Notes under the pieces: generated by a model
What the model saw: the letters and a program-made list of their open reading frames with translations, nothing else
The model's database searches: none
Told to the model about the DNA's origin: nothing
In this document: piece after piece, positions 21,959-33,883 of the stretch
Numbering within the stretch: position 1 is the first letter of the stretch
Layout: each line of letters starts with the position of its first letter
Translations under genes and position numbers: made by a program
Source of the DNA: Euonymus europaeus
Lineage: Eukaryota; Streptophyta; Magnoliopsida; Celastrales; Celastraceae
Length of the DNA stretch: 64,000 nucleotides
Assembly (NCBI GenBank): GCA_963580455.1
Contig: OY756967.1
Location: forward strand, 19,948,022 to 20,012,021
Direction: 5' to 3'

Positions 21959-23603
21959 TCATACGCATCTCTTGGAGACTCTAACCTTGAGGCCGTGCTT
22001 CATATGGAGGATAATTGAAGAACTAGGAGCCACAGGGTGTCCTTTCACAACCTCAATTTGGTAGTTATGGATTATATCAGCTGCAACAACTTTCATTTGT
22101 GTAAAGGCTACTTCTTTCCCCAAACAAGTCCTAGGTCCTGCATTGAAAGCCATGAACCTATATGATGGTTGGTGTTTGACAGTTCCTCGTTCCGAAATCC
22201 ATCTTTCAGGCCTGAATTCCAAGCAATCCTCTCCCCAGATTGATTTCATTCTTCCCATTGAATACAATGAGAACAAAATCTTCATCTTTGGATCAACCCT
22301 GTGCCCGCTCGGAAGGATATCGGGTTGTAGAGGGGCCTTATGCTGGAATGGAACTGGTGGATATAGCCTTAGAGATTCACACAATGCTGCGTGTAGATAA
22401 GCCACCTTGTTCACTTCTTCAGTGCTGAATAGTCTCCAGTTTGAACCTTCGTTTGGTGGTATAATTGCTTTAAGCTCTCCTCTGATTTTGGTCAATACTT
22501 TCGGGTTCTCTGACAGTAACCAAAAGAACCAGCTAAGACCAGAACTAGTAGTGTCACGCCCTGCCAGCATGAGATTCAATATGGTGTCTCTAAGAAACTT
22601 ATCCGCTGACGATTTCGATGCCATCGCATCAGCTTCAATCATGAATGATGTTAACAAATCAACACCTTCTTCTTCTTCTTCTTCTTCTTCTTTATTCTTT
22701 GATTCAAGTCTTCGATCGCGCTCTCCTCTTTTTCTTAATATGTATTCAGCTACTACGCGGTCTAATATCTCCCAAGCTTTCTTCAGTTTCTTTTCCTGTC
22801 CAAGACCTAGCATCCTCTGTCCTTTCCAAATTGTTTCCGGCATTAAATGTCGATGATATATTGCTTCCTCTGCAGCATCCATGGCCTCCGCAAATTCAAT
22901 TTTAGGAAATTCAGTGGATAGACACCCTGGATCGTAGCCGGTAACCAACATGCAAGTAGCATCAAACGTGAATCTTTGAAAGAAATCCTGCATATCCATC
23001 ACAATCCCTTGCTCGCATACATGATCTAGGACTGGGACTACCCCTTTAGTTACCTAGAAGAAAAAGCACAAATATATATATGATTCAGCAACTTAGGAGT
23101 GAGCAGCTGATTTTCACTAGTAATCAGAAAATAAGGTTATACGTATAGTATCTAACATTTACCTTATCATGTATAGTCTTCACTAGGAACCTGTAAAACC
23201 TTTGATGAGTTATCAAAGCTTGAGAACTTCTTCTCTGACTCTTCCACAAATCTGAATCCGAATTGAAAATCCCATCTCCCAAAATGTCGAAAATCTTGAG
23301 AAATTCAGAACCTTTTGGGAAGTTTGAGAAATTTGTGTTCATGATGTAATTAACATTGGCAGGATCAGCTGTGTTTAAGATCGTCATATCAGAAAACCAA
23401 GGTCCCCTGAAAAGGTAAGTGCACCCAGTTAGCTCCATAAGCTCTGTTATCCGTTCAAGTGGACGATGAAGATTGAAAATAATCTCCGGCAGCATTCCTA
23501 CAACTGGCCAATTAATCAGATACCCATTTCTGTTGCTTATGCGATGCAAAATCACAAAGCAAATGAGTGCAAGCAAGATCTCAACAAGACCTATTGAAGT
23601 CAT
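21959..23603 (-). CDS. Cytochrome P450, CYP96A-like
   Basis: Two exons on the minus strand, 23163-23603 and 21959-23053, with a phase-0 GT-AG intron, encode 511 residues, full length for a CYP86-clan P450. The start MTSIGLVEILLAL opens a membrane anchor, followed by the proline hinge NWPVVGMLP. Motifs in order: AGRDTT in the I helix (about 311-316), ESLR of the K helix (373-376), PERW (429-432) and the haem-binding FNAGPRTCLG with its cysteine at 457. Arabidopsis CYP96A15 is the midchain alkane hydroxylase of cuticular wax in the endoplasmic reticulum, so a fatty-chain hydroxylase is likely; substrate unproven. A run of eight Glu (269-276) is encoded by a TTC microsatellite. A fragment of a second copy lies at 32.9 kb. 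Confidence 0.94.
22667..22692 (-). repeat. Coding (TTC)n microsatellite in P450
   Basis: GAA repeats on the coding strand give eight consecutive glutamates in the loop before the I helix. Length variation here would stay in frame. Confidence 0.8.
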
Positions 23604-23709
23604 GAGAGCGCTGCGTCTGTGTTTGTGTATGTAGAAGTGGTGTTTTCGAGTAGAAGTACTGGTGTATATAAGAGTCTCAAAGAGATTAATTTTGTTTGAC
23701 AAGTAAGGA

Positions 23710-24050
23710 ATCTATCATTCAGTTACCAAACCTTCCAACTTATCACATAAACAAAACAATGAAGGTAAACTTAATTAGGTAAGAATTTGTTTGGAATATA
23801 TACTACAAGAATAAAAGCTTTTATTCATTTTCAATGAGAATTCATTTTTTTCCTAAAATATAATGTTGTGTGCATGCTTTCGAATATTCCATATAGTAAA
23901 TGCTCTGATATGGAGAATTCAGCTTACACAAGAAAGATTAAGTCATTAGTTTTTATGGAATATAAGTATTAATTCACAGTCTAAGATAGAATTTGAAAAG
24001 TCATCGGTACGGTTGTTGCATACGATTAAATATGTTTATCTTTACTATGA
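23710..24050. other. Upstream region of the P450
   Basis: AT-rich 5' flank of the minus-strand P450. A TATATA stretch at about 23662-23669 lies some 60 bp upstream of the start codon and could be its core promoter. Nothing else recognised. Confidence 0.4.
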
Positions 24051-24970
24051 GAACGATATAATTTCGACTTCATGCGCTAGTATATTTGTGTGTATTAATT
24101 GAACTTGACCAAGTCAAGGAAAGTATTTTATATTGACTATATAAAACAAATATCTTGTAACTATTATGAGTGTTTATACTCTTAATCCCGATACAAATAA
24201 TATGAACGATCATGGACTAAATATTATTTTGAGTCACAAAAGAGTGAGACTCATTTATGAGTCAATAAACTCAGTGAAATGTATAATGACATACATTAAT
24301 CAGGAATATTATTTATTGAAAGAATTCATATCCCAGTTTAGGGATTGAAGATATCCCTCACGAAAACTTATAAGTTTTGATTATGTCAAACACTATAAGT
24401 GGATTTAATTATCTTATGCGATAAATAAGTTAAGTGGAAGTCTCGAGGTCCATGATTTATGAATTAAATTGTCAGTAATTTAATTTATAAAACAAGTATT
24501 GATTTTCTTAACGTGAGGAGTTAATAAGCATTTAATATATAGTTCATAATATATTTTGAGATCATTACAATTTTTTATTGGAGTGAATTGTAATTTATCA
24601 AAAGAGTAAAGTTGATTATGCAAATCAGAATTTCCTTTTTGATATTAAATCAAAATATATTTGTTAAGAGTTTCTTGCTATGTCTCCATATAAAGAATTT
24701 GAATTGTCTCAAAGGTTACACGTTTTTCCATTTAGAAAACTAAACATAAGACGGCAACTCTTTCATTGGAGTTTGAATTTCAAAAACAAGGTCACACGAT
24801 GCCCGAGCACCGGTTCTTGTCGGGTAGTGATTGGAGAAGAAGAATTTGTTCATTGTTCGTGATATGCAGATTCTATTAACAATCTATTTGAATGAGAATA
24901 TATCTCATAGAGTATATTATCATAAAACGTAAAAGGTGACAGATCACCCTGCAAAATTCTCTTTAACAAA
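24050..24970 (+). mobile_element. Possible LTR remnant
   Basis: Sequence style and ending resemble a copia LTR: a long AT-rich tract ends CTTTAACA near 24969 and is followed by a decayed primer-binding-like sequence (TGTGAATCAGAG). No matching second LTR, defined start or target duplication was found. Confidence 0.35.
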
Positions 24971-25470
24971 GCCATGTGAATCAGAGTCTTAATTTTGTTG
25001 CATTATCTGTTTTATCTGCAATATTTGCTTTTAACTCGTGTGATCAGTAGCGTATAAAATCATTTACCAAAGATTTCGAGATCGCTAAGAAAAAGGAAAA
25101 ACGAATTAATTGGTGTTGAAATGAGATTAATTATGTAGTCAATATGACGTGACGTTTGTCAATGACAGTGTACTTGTGGATTCTTGTGCGACAAACAATG
25201 GTGCAGTAATTTGTCGAGCTCTTATGAGGACCACAATTGGGAAAATGATAGTTGATGACTACTATTGATTAGAATTGTCCAAAAAAAAAAACTTTATGTA
25301 CAAATTAAAAATACTTTGTCTGTTTATTAACAAAACTTTCTGGCCCAAGATATATGGCTCAAAGATAAGTTAGAGTAGATTGAGATTCATTAAAAATAGG
25401 GAGATTATAAGTTTGATGTAAGTCTAAGACGTTACTTATAAAAAATGTATCACTTCTGAACACTTTTTTG
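24971..25470. other. Intergenic, nothing recognised
   Basis: AT-rich, no supported coding frame or element boundary. Confidence 0.4.
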
Positions 25471-25698
25471 CTCCTTGCTGTTAGGTTGCATAACCTGAGC
25501 TAATATTCTACTAATATTTCGAGGACACGGGCCGATAGACTGGTCGTTTTGTCCCGTGCCAACCAAGAGAAAACTTTGTGTATACTCCTTGTTGTTAAGT
25601 CGCATAACTTGCGACAAGCATTCTATTGATATTTTGAGAAAACGGATCGATAGACTAGTCATCTGGTCCCGACCCAACTAAGAGAAAACTTTTTGTAT
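25471..25698. repeat. Tandem repeat, 2 x 114 bp
   Basis: Units starting at 25471 and 25585 (CTCCTTG(C/T)TGTTA start, AACTAAGAGAAAACTTT-like end) with roughly four in five bases shared. The minus-strand frame through both is repetitive and not a known protein. Confidence 0.75.
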
Positions 25699-27240
25699 AA
25701 AAGATACTTTATCAAGAGACAAAATGATCACCAGGTGGTTGTCTCTTTAAGGGCAAGTGCAATGGAGAACTTGAAAACGACGTTTGAAATTTTGGAGTGT
25801 ATAGAAAAAGTGATTTGAAAAAATTGTTTTAAAAAATGTGTAAAATAGTAGAAAAAGTGAAATATGATAAAAAAATATGAGAGAAATAATGTTGATGTTT
25901 AATATTTAAAATGTTTGTGAATGAAAATTAAAAAAATTATATTAAAATATGTATTTTGTTGATATAACTATTATAAATCTTATTTTATTATAATAAAAAT
26001 AAGATGACGCTGAAAAATTTTGATAGGCTCCCATGCCATTGGAGATGTTCTAACTCCTATTCTTCCTTGATAGTTTTAAATTTGTCAGGCAGTAAATTGG
26101 AGTTTGGATCAGAACGTACGATACTGGATAATAAAAGGGTAAATATATTTAAACCCCTACCTACAACCGCACTGGCCACTTTTTTCCAATGCCACTTTCC
26201 AAAAAACAATCCTCTTCCATGTGAAGTCCGTGATGGACAACTGTAAAGCAATTAGTATTTTTAAATTTATATTTTTTTCCCAACTAAAAATATTTGATAT
26301 GCCAGACGTACATGCTGACATACATCTTTGTGCGATCGTGGCCCTTGACATGTGCCAGCATAGGTCTTTTTTGTAGTCGTGACCCTTGATTCTTCCATTG
26401 ATTTTCATATTGTTGCTAAGAATAAATACAATGATGATAAATGAATGAAAAGAGATAATGTATGAGGATGTGGGTTGTTGATGTTGTTCTATTGATTGAT
26501 ATATGTATTATGTTGATGTAATTAAGGATGTGATTTGACTTTTAAGTGATAAAGACGAAAATTCGATATTAATTTTATTGGAAAAATGATGGAAGAATGA
26601 AACGTTAATGACTTAATTTTTAGAAAATGAAAAAATTATATTGAAATATATTTTTTGTTAATATGATTGTTTGAATGATATATTTAACTGATGTAGATAA
26701 ATATGTGAGATTGTTTTCTGCATAATAAAATCGAGATTCAAGTAAAAAAATTAATGGAGACATTTCACACTTGGATTGAGGGTAGATCCAGTGGGTAAAA
26801 TCACTGACCCCTCAACTGATTTTTTTTGAAAAAAGCTAGAAAAATGATAAATGTATAGTGTACATCGTAACTATCCCAACGATATTTTTTTGTTTAAAAT
26901 AAAAATTAAAATCACAGTGATCTAAAATTGAATGTTTAGATTTTAAATTTGACGATCTATAATTGTCATACATATTTCATAATGATTTTTATTTTTATTT
27001 TAAATAAAAAATATTTCATTGAGATCATTAAAATATATACTATAAATTTATTATTTTTTAAAAAAAATTAATGACCCAAATCGAAGTACTGGAGGGTGCG
27101 GTGATTACTGGACCACCCCCGGATGCTTCACACCTGTATGTCCTCATTGCATTTCCTCTTATATAATCACAGACCAGGTGCATATGTCTCTATGTGATCA
27201 TGGCCATTGACTTGTTTAACTATGTCCCAGATCAGCCAGA
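25699..27240. other. Intergenic, nothing recognised
   Basis: AT-rich spacer. Short frames at 26004-26408 overlap on both strands and show no family resemblance. Confidence 0.4.
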
Positions 27241-27244
27241 CATA

Positions 27245-28081
27245 ATCATGCATATGTCTTTTCAAATTGGAGATCATGACCGTCTGATTTGACTCCAAGG
27301 TTTGATTTAGTATGAGAAAAAATTAATACCAATCGCCTTGAGCCAGAAACGCAACCGAACAAAGATATTTTAGTGTTCCTCCAATAAACTTCAAATTTAT
27401 CATCAAAGACAACTCCGTCCATAAAGACCACAAAGTAGCAGCCAACACCATATACCAGGACTTAAACTGGATGAGACCCATATATATATATATATATAAT
27501 TGGACCACTCCTCAAATAGAGAAGTCAGGTGCCTAGATCAACTACACAACTCCTGATCAAGTGATCAATATTTTCAACTGCATCATTACACAGAGCACAA
27601 CCACTGTCATCCACCACCCCCCAACCTTTAAGCCTATCCTTTGTATTAATCCTTCCATGTAATACAAGCCAAATAAAACTTTAGGAGGAGCCCAACAATT
27701 CCCAAGTTTTGAGAACGTTGGATGAAGAAGCAATGAAGTTTCAAACTCAACTGCAGCCTGAGAAAGGGACTTGACCGTAAACAACCCATTAGATGTGAAT
27801 TTCCAAATAATCCTGTCTTTCATGGAATGGCAAGGCACCATCTGATTTATTATATTTAAAAGCTCAACTTCCTGACTTTTTTCCCATTGAAAGAGACCCC
27901 TCCTCCAAGGGATAGACCACCTCCAAGTCCCACTTTCCCACACACTGAAATTTCCCACAGCTTGATCATGCAAGGTACAAACTGAAAAGAGCGAGGAAAC
28001 CGATCTTTAAGTGGAAGATAACCCACCCAAATATCTTCCCGAAACTTCACAATTGAACCATCACCCAGGCTATAAGCCGTA
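27245..28081 (-). pseudogene. LINE ORF2 3' fragment (zf-RVT region)
   Basis: Minus-strand translation from 28081 downwards gives GDGSIVKFREDIWVG and PLKDRFPRSF, the typical linker before the zinc-binding domain of plant LINE reverse transcriptases. Next come FTVKSLSQAA, WAPPKVLFGLYYMEGL (zf-RVT) and, after frame changes near 27550, WYMVLAATLWSLWTE. RT and endonuclease parts are absent and the zinc ligands are partly lost. A decayed, truncated non-LTR retrotransposon piece. Confidence 0.8.
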
Positions 28082-28486
28082 CCATTTTAAATTATAAACT
28101 TCCATAAATTAATAATCAATTATCAATTAAACCCAAATTTTATAATAAGAAACTTATATTATTAATTATCATCGAAATGACAATAAAAATGAGAATATAC
28201 ATATTTTAAATAATTAACTAAAACAGAAATAATGACAAAAATAAACATATGCATATATTAATACTAATAATAAGATAACAATAAAAATTAAAAAAAAAAG
28301 ATAATATACATATGTGCTAATAATAATCAACTGAAACATAAATAAATACAAAAGAATAATATAAATAGAGAAATTCTCTTATGACTTATGAGGTCCTGGC
28401 TTTTGGGGTCCAAAATAATTTTTTTTAAATCGGGAAAAATTATAGTTGTATTTTGAACAATTTTATGAATCTAACAATATTTTTTT
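28082..28486. other. AT-rich spacer between LINE pieces
   Basis: Very AT-rich, no coding content recognised. Confidence 0.4.
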
Positions 28487-28630
28487 GAAACAAAAATTAA
28501 ATTCAACATGAAAAGGACACGACAATTCTAGATTTGAAACAAAAATCAAATTCAATATGAAAAGGACACGACAATTCTAGATTTGAAACAAAAATCAAAT
28601 TCAATATGAAAAGGACACGACAATTCTAGA
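28487..28630. repeat. Tandem repeat, 3 x 49 bp
   Basis: Units at 28487, 28536 and 28585. The core AAAAGGACACGACAATTCTA is identical in all three, the second and third units match throughout, and the third is cut near its end. No spacers, so it is a minisatellite. Confidence 0.9.
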
Positions 28631-28917
28631 CTGTCGAATATAAACTCAAAACATTTGATTTTTTTTTTCAACAAATAAAAATATTGTAGAATTCATAAAA
28701 TCGATCAAAATATAAACATAATTTTTAATATTTTTAAAAAATAATATGGACCTTTCGCTTTAATTTATTCTATTCAATTTTAATTTGTTCATGATCATCT
28801 CTAAGTCCGGAATTTTTTTTCTATTCTCGTTACCTCTTCTTTCGGATTATTTTTCACATCATCTCTATATGTTTTTTTTTCCTATTTTTCTAACTTTCAC
28901 ACATACATGAGTCCCGA

Positions 28918-30795
28918 ATGGATGGATTCTCTCCCCCTAGTTCTCCCATACTATCGCAAAAACGCAAACCCAGCCACCAGAGATACCAAGGCACCCTCTT
29001 TTTCCACCCCATAAACTCGATTCAGCAACCACCAATTCTAGAGCCTTTCTACAACTACAAACAACAACAAACCCCCACTTACCCACACCTAACATCCTCT
29101 CTATGGGGTACCACCATAAAATCCTTCCAGCAACCAATCATCCCAATTCGCAACAGCCATCTATGGACCACCAGATGAACCTTCATTATCTCACATGCCA
29201 CCCTGTTCCTCACACTACCCTCACCCCTTTATTTTTCACCAAACTGAACCGAGCAGCACACTCTACCAAACTATCCAAATCATCTATCTCAAGCTTCCCC
29301 CACACAGAAAATAACCCTGAGCCAAATCAACACCTTACTTTCATCCATCGTCATCCAAACACAAATATCCAACCATCTAAATCTTGCACTATCTATTTTG
29401 AGAATTTCTCAAAGAGGGTTGACATTTTTGTGATCAAGTGTCATGAGCGAGTTTGGATCTGTGCAAGACGTGTTTATATCATGTCGATTGAACAAGAACG
29501 GGCGTTGATTTGGCTTTATTAGATTCAAATGTCAAGGGACAGAGGAATTATTACATTTTGTTGGGGGTAGATTTGGTAGCAACAAATTGAGAGCCAATTT
29601 TTCCAGGTTTGAAAAGAATGTGGAAAAGGGGAAGAAGCCAATCACAACAATGCGCCCAGCCCAGCCCAGTCGTTCTTGAGCAGCATGGTGGATGATAGGC
29701 ATTTTTTAGAAGTTATCCAAGGTAAATGGCAGGAGTTGGGGAAGAAGGTAGCTGGTAAATTAACATCAGATGGATAGCCATAAGTCATATAATGAAAGAA
29801 AAATTGTTGTAAAAGTGCATGCAGAGGAGACTGACTGACTTCAAGTCTTCAAGGGTCTGCAGTTACACACCTCAGGGAATTTGAGTGTCTACTGAATATT
29901 GAGGAAATATTGTGTGATTAGGGGATGAAGGTTGTGGCCAAACCTATGGGTGAAAATCAAGTTTTACTCACGTTTGATTCCATGGATCTAATGCTACAGA
30001 CATTGTCTGATGGGAATTGGCTGGGAGAATGGTTTCTCTTGTAAAGCAATTGCATCCCAGTGCTACATGCAAGGAACGCTACATTTGGCTCAAAATTTCG
30101 AGCATCCCATTACATGTCTGAAGACTGGAATAATGAGTTCTTTATTGAGTTAGTAAGTGAATGGGCTGAATTCATCAAAACAGATGCAGATACTATCTAT
30201 AAGAAACGAATTAATAATGCTAGGCTACTCATCTGCACGACAGAAGAGGCTGTGATAAAAAAAAGGCGATGAAGTTGGAAGTGGAAGAAGAGAACCTATT
30301 TCCAGAAGCCTAGTGTGATGGTACATGAACGGCTAAAAGAAGAATTGGGCCCACCGATGGAGAAAACAATGGGTAGTACTCCCAAGCCATGAGTGAAATA
30401 ATGCTCATGGGGAATTGATCATCTGAAGTTGGCTCACTTGAATCAGGCGAGGCCTCAAATTTTCTAGAGAAAGAGGATGATGGAAAAGTAACGCGCCAGG
30501 CTTGGGAGTAGTAATAGTGAATGTTATCATTAAACCACATCATGACCATTTTGTCTTTAGGGTAGAGGTTGATCAACGTCAATCTTTGAGCGGATCTGTC
30601 GATCTGATGACTATCGATAACATTTTTGAAAATATGGCATTGGTCACCCCACCCAAAAGAAGAAATGGAAAAGGGAAGAATCCTAGCAAGTGTGTTGTAT
30701 TTAAGCAAATATTGTTAGAGCGGTGTAGGAGGGTAGCTGATGAAGAGAGAAGACAAAAGTTGCGGGGAAAACATAGAAGAAAAATTTTCAAGTAA
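28918..30795 (+). pseudogene. LINE ORF1-like (DUF4283 type) remnant
   Basis: Plus-strand pieces resemble the nucleic-acid-binding ORF1 of plant LINEs: a Pro/His-rich N-terminal part (28918-29400), then FENFSKRVDIFVIKCHERVW and EQERALIW (about 29395-29518). After several stops comes ERYIWLKISSIPLHV (about 30075) and SEWAEFIKTDADTIYKKRINNARLLI (about 30150-30240), the DUF4283-like W..L.GIPLH / G.F...D..T core. Multiple stops and frame changes; not functional. Confidence 0.65.
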
Positions 30796-31179
30796 TGATC
30801 ATTGCCCATCTGATGTATAGCGTGTGGCAGAAGATTTTTATGGTTAAGATGAATTGTTAGCGTGAGAAGATTACCTGGAAGAAAGTTGTTTGGAAATCCT
30901 GTGAGGCAGTGGGATTTGAAGGGCTGTAACTTTTAGCTATGTAGGGTGGAGTTATGAGGACTTCAGGGATCCTAATTCCTTTGTTTTAGTTGTCTACGTG
31001 GCTTTATTATTATTTTTTACGCGTTAATTTATTTATTTTTTAATTTGTTTTAATTTCATTGTTTTAGTATGATTAGTGTTTGGTAAGTGTTAGGTGTAAA
31101 ATTGTACTTATTATTATCATCTTAAAACATCTATTTTTATATAATTTTTGGTACAAAGTACTCCCAAATTGATATTTTT

Positions 31180-32165
31180 ATGAACATGTATACTTGAGGT
31201 GAAATAATAAGAAAAACTGTTTCTAAGCAGAATGTGAGCCGAGTGTGACATGAGCGCGGCCGCAAGACGCGAATTTCTAAGTTAAAGTTGAGATGATGTG
31301 GCAGCTAGGACCCAACTCATAATACAATTAAAAGACCTAACCCTAGCTGCCAAAGGGATTCCAGAATTTCTAGCTTACATAAGTGAGAGGTCATTCCAAG
31401 AGTGCAGTTTCTTCATCTTCACCCGTTGATTCAAACATTGGTCTTGAGTATTTTATTATTTCTAATTTTCTATTATGGTTACTAAATATTTTTTAACTAG
31501 GATTTGGTCTTGTCTTCTACCAAAACCTTTGTGCACAAATTTGATTCTTGATTAGACTGATTTAATTCATTGTTTTTTGGATTTATTGTTAATTTACTAT
31601 TGTTATGCATGCTTGATCATCATCATAATATTTAGGAACTGTTAATTGAACATATTCAACTGGGTTAGAGAACATTCAACACAACTGATTAGGTATAGAT
31701 TAATATCTCAAGTTGTGTTATTGTCAATTTTCACGTGCTGATGCTTATCTTAGGACGTTCTTAGGAGAGACTAAATCAAGAATTCTTTGATAAGAAAAGA
31801 TTTTGTGCTAGACTAAAGTCAGGATTGTTGTTTAAGGAAATCTAATTGATCGAGTTGGACCAAAGTCTTTCAATTGATGTACTTAAATACTTAATTTGTG
31901 TAAATGTATGCATAAGGTGAATGTAGATGATTAAGCAAAATCCAAGCTACTTCTCATTGATTGTTGAATTCGTAATTTGATTTAAGCTGGTTAATTTTTT
32001 CACCATTAGTTAAATTGTCTGAATTAGCTTACACTATTATTTGTTTTACAATTAATTTTTGCAATAGTCTCTTTGGATTCGATTCCTTTCACTGTTACTA
32101 CCTTGCGAGCGTAAACTTGCGATTGTGATTGGATAAATTTTGTCAGAATTTATTGCAATCATAAA
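31180..32165 (+). mobile_element. Probable LTR remnant, gypsy-like
   Basis: The composition and the ending (CTTTGGATTCGATTCC, then GCGAGCGTAAACTTGCGA) match the 3' part of long plant Ty3/gypsy LTRs, similar in style to the solo LTR ending at 50244. Start, target duplication and internal region were not found. Confidence 0.45.
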
Positions 32166-32900
32166 TTGTCAATCAATATATAGTATAAATATCATTTCAT
32201 ATCTATGTTGGAGACACTTTTTGGTGATTATTCTAAATAATACTGCTATTGTTCCGTTTGTCATTAAATCTTGTGTGTTCCTTGAATTGTCGTTGTACAA
32301 TTCAAGTTTGATTAGTTCAGCTTCGTCCCCATCACATATCAAATCAAATGAAAATGAAGCAACCGTCAATTCAAATTCCCAATATGATGAAGTGCAGGCT
32401 ACCTTAGCAGTTTGGAAAACCTTGTGATTATCAGATCTTGCCGATGACAATGCCTTGGGGAGACAAATGAAGGAGATTGTTACTAGAGAAGTGATGGAGT
32501 CCTCTGCCAAGCAGAGACAGTAAGTTCTTATCTCAACATCATATTGGATGAATGGTGATTTCCTTTTTTAATGTTAAATTTTATATCTTGGACTGTGAGA
32601 GAATTCTAAACTCTATTTAGGAGTGTGTTGTGTTTTGATATGGTGCAATGGTAAATTTTCAAAATTGTGTTGATGTGAGTTGCGTTACAAAATTGGGTGT
32701 GTGTTAATGTTTTGATCTCGTGCAATGGCGGGTTCTGAAATTGTGACAAAAAAATATTTGACGCCTTATTAGAAATATTATACTGAGGTGATAGTAAAAA
32801 TTATATATTTTTTCATCAATTAATTTTTGATGAATTTATTTTTGTAAACGCATTAATGGAATAATGAAATTCATTAAGAAATTAAAAATCTACCGTTATG
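32166..32900. other. Spacer with a possible orphan exon
   Basis: A plus-strand stretch (about 32330-32519) reads YDEVQATLAVWKTL, a stop, then LADDNALGRQMKEIVTREVMESSAKQRQ, and runs into a consensus donor (CAGTAAGTTC at 32519). It looks like a captured or decayed exon; family not recognised. Confidence 0.35.
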
Positions 32901-32908
32901 TTGCATAT

Positions 32909-33160
32909 TCACTCATCTTCCACAAACTCCAAATCCGAATTAAAAATCTTTACTCCCAGAATGTCGAAAATCTTAAGAAATTCAGACCCTTCAGGGAAAT
33001 TTGAGAAATTTCTTGTCGGGAAGTAATTGACATTGGCAGGATCAGCTGTGCTAAGGACCAGCATGTGAGAGAACCAGGGGCCCTTGAATAGAAAAATGCA
33101 CCCAGTGATATCCAAGAGCTCTGTCATCCGTTCATATTGACTACTAAATAGTCTCTGTCG
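32909..33160 (-). pseudogene. CYP96A exon 1 fragment
   Basis: Minus-strand translation (RMTELLDITGCIFLFKGPW, then ADPANVNY, NFSNFPEGSEFLKIFDILG and IFNSD) aligns with residues of exon 1 of the intact P450 at 21959-23603, from the RITELMEL region to the SDLWKSQR region. The reading frame shifts by one base just before the LWK position. N-terminal anchor, exon 2 and haem site are missing. A duplicated and decayed copy. Confidence 0.9.
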
Positions 33161-33180
33161 ACATTTCATCATTGGAAATT

Positions 33181-33800
33181 AAACCTTGACTTGACAAATA
33201 GCTTGACCAGCCCAATAAGCGAAGAAGCCCAAATAGACCAAGGCCCAGTACTTCATGAGGAAGAACACTCGAGCTAGGGCACATCCAGGCAAATGAAAAT
33301 CATAAATAGTAAATTATCATATAATAAAGGGACGGAATCAGTATTGAATAATATAGAAGATGCGAAACTTTGTGCGAAGATCCAAGAACAGCGTCCCCAA
33401 ATTTTTTTTAAGGTTATATGTAATTTATTTATTGGATGCGATTTTCAATGAGTCATTTGTTATGATGTCACTATATTTAATGAATGAATGACACACAATA
33501 ATGACACACAATAATGATATCTCTAGTATTACCGTTCGATAAAACAATTACAATTGCTTAGGAGGAAAATATAACTTAGGTTTGGTTAGGAGGACATTTT
33601 GAGCTAAAATTTTGTCGACTAGATATTGAAGGGTGGGTTATTAGACTATTAATTTTGTAGACTATTTTAGGAGGCCAATGTCTACAAAGCCGCCCCCTTG
33701 ATATGATAAGAATGTGAACTGATAAAGTTAAAGTTTAAAGCAACGTTTGAGATATTCGAACGTGGCAGGCTGACATCCACCCAATCTTAAATAATAATAA
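33181..33800. other. Spacer upstream of the HDEL gene
   Basis: AT-rich. Includes a short direct repeat (ATGACACACAATA twice, about 33488-33516). No coding frame supported. Confidence 0.4.
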
Positions 33801-33883
33801 AAAATATATAATATAACCTAGTAATTAGACAACTCCTTTTGAATCCTTCAAACTTCAAAGTTCAAGGATAATTTAGTACTGAG

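Noticed and set aside
28487..28630. CRISPR-like regular repeat
   Set aside because: The units are contiguous with no spacers, and this is plant nuclear DNA, so it is a minisatellite.
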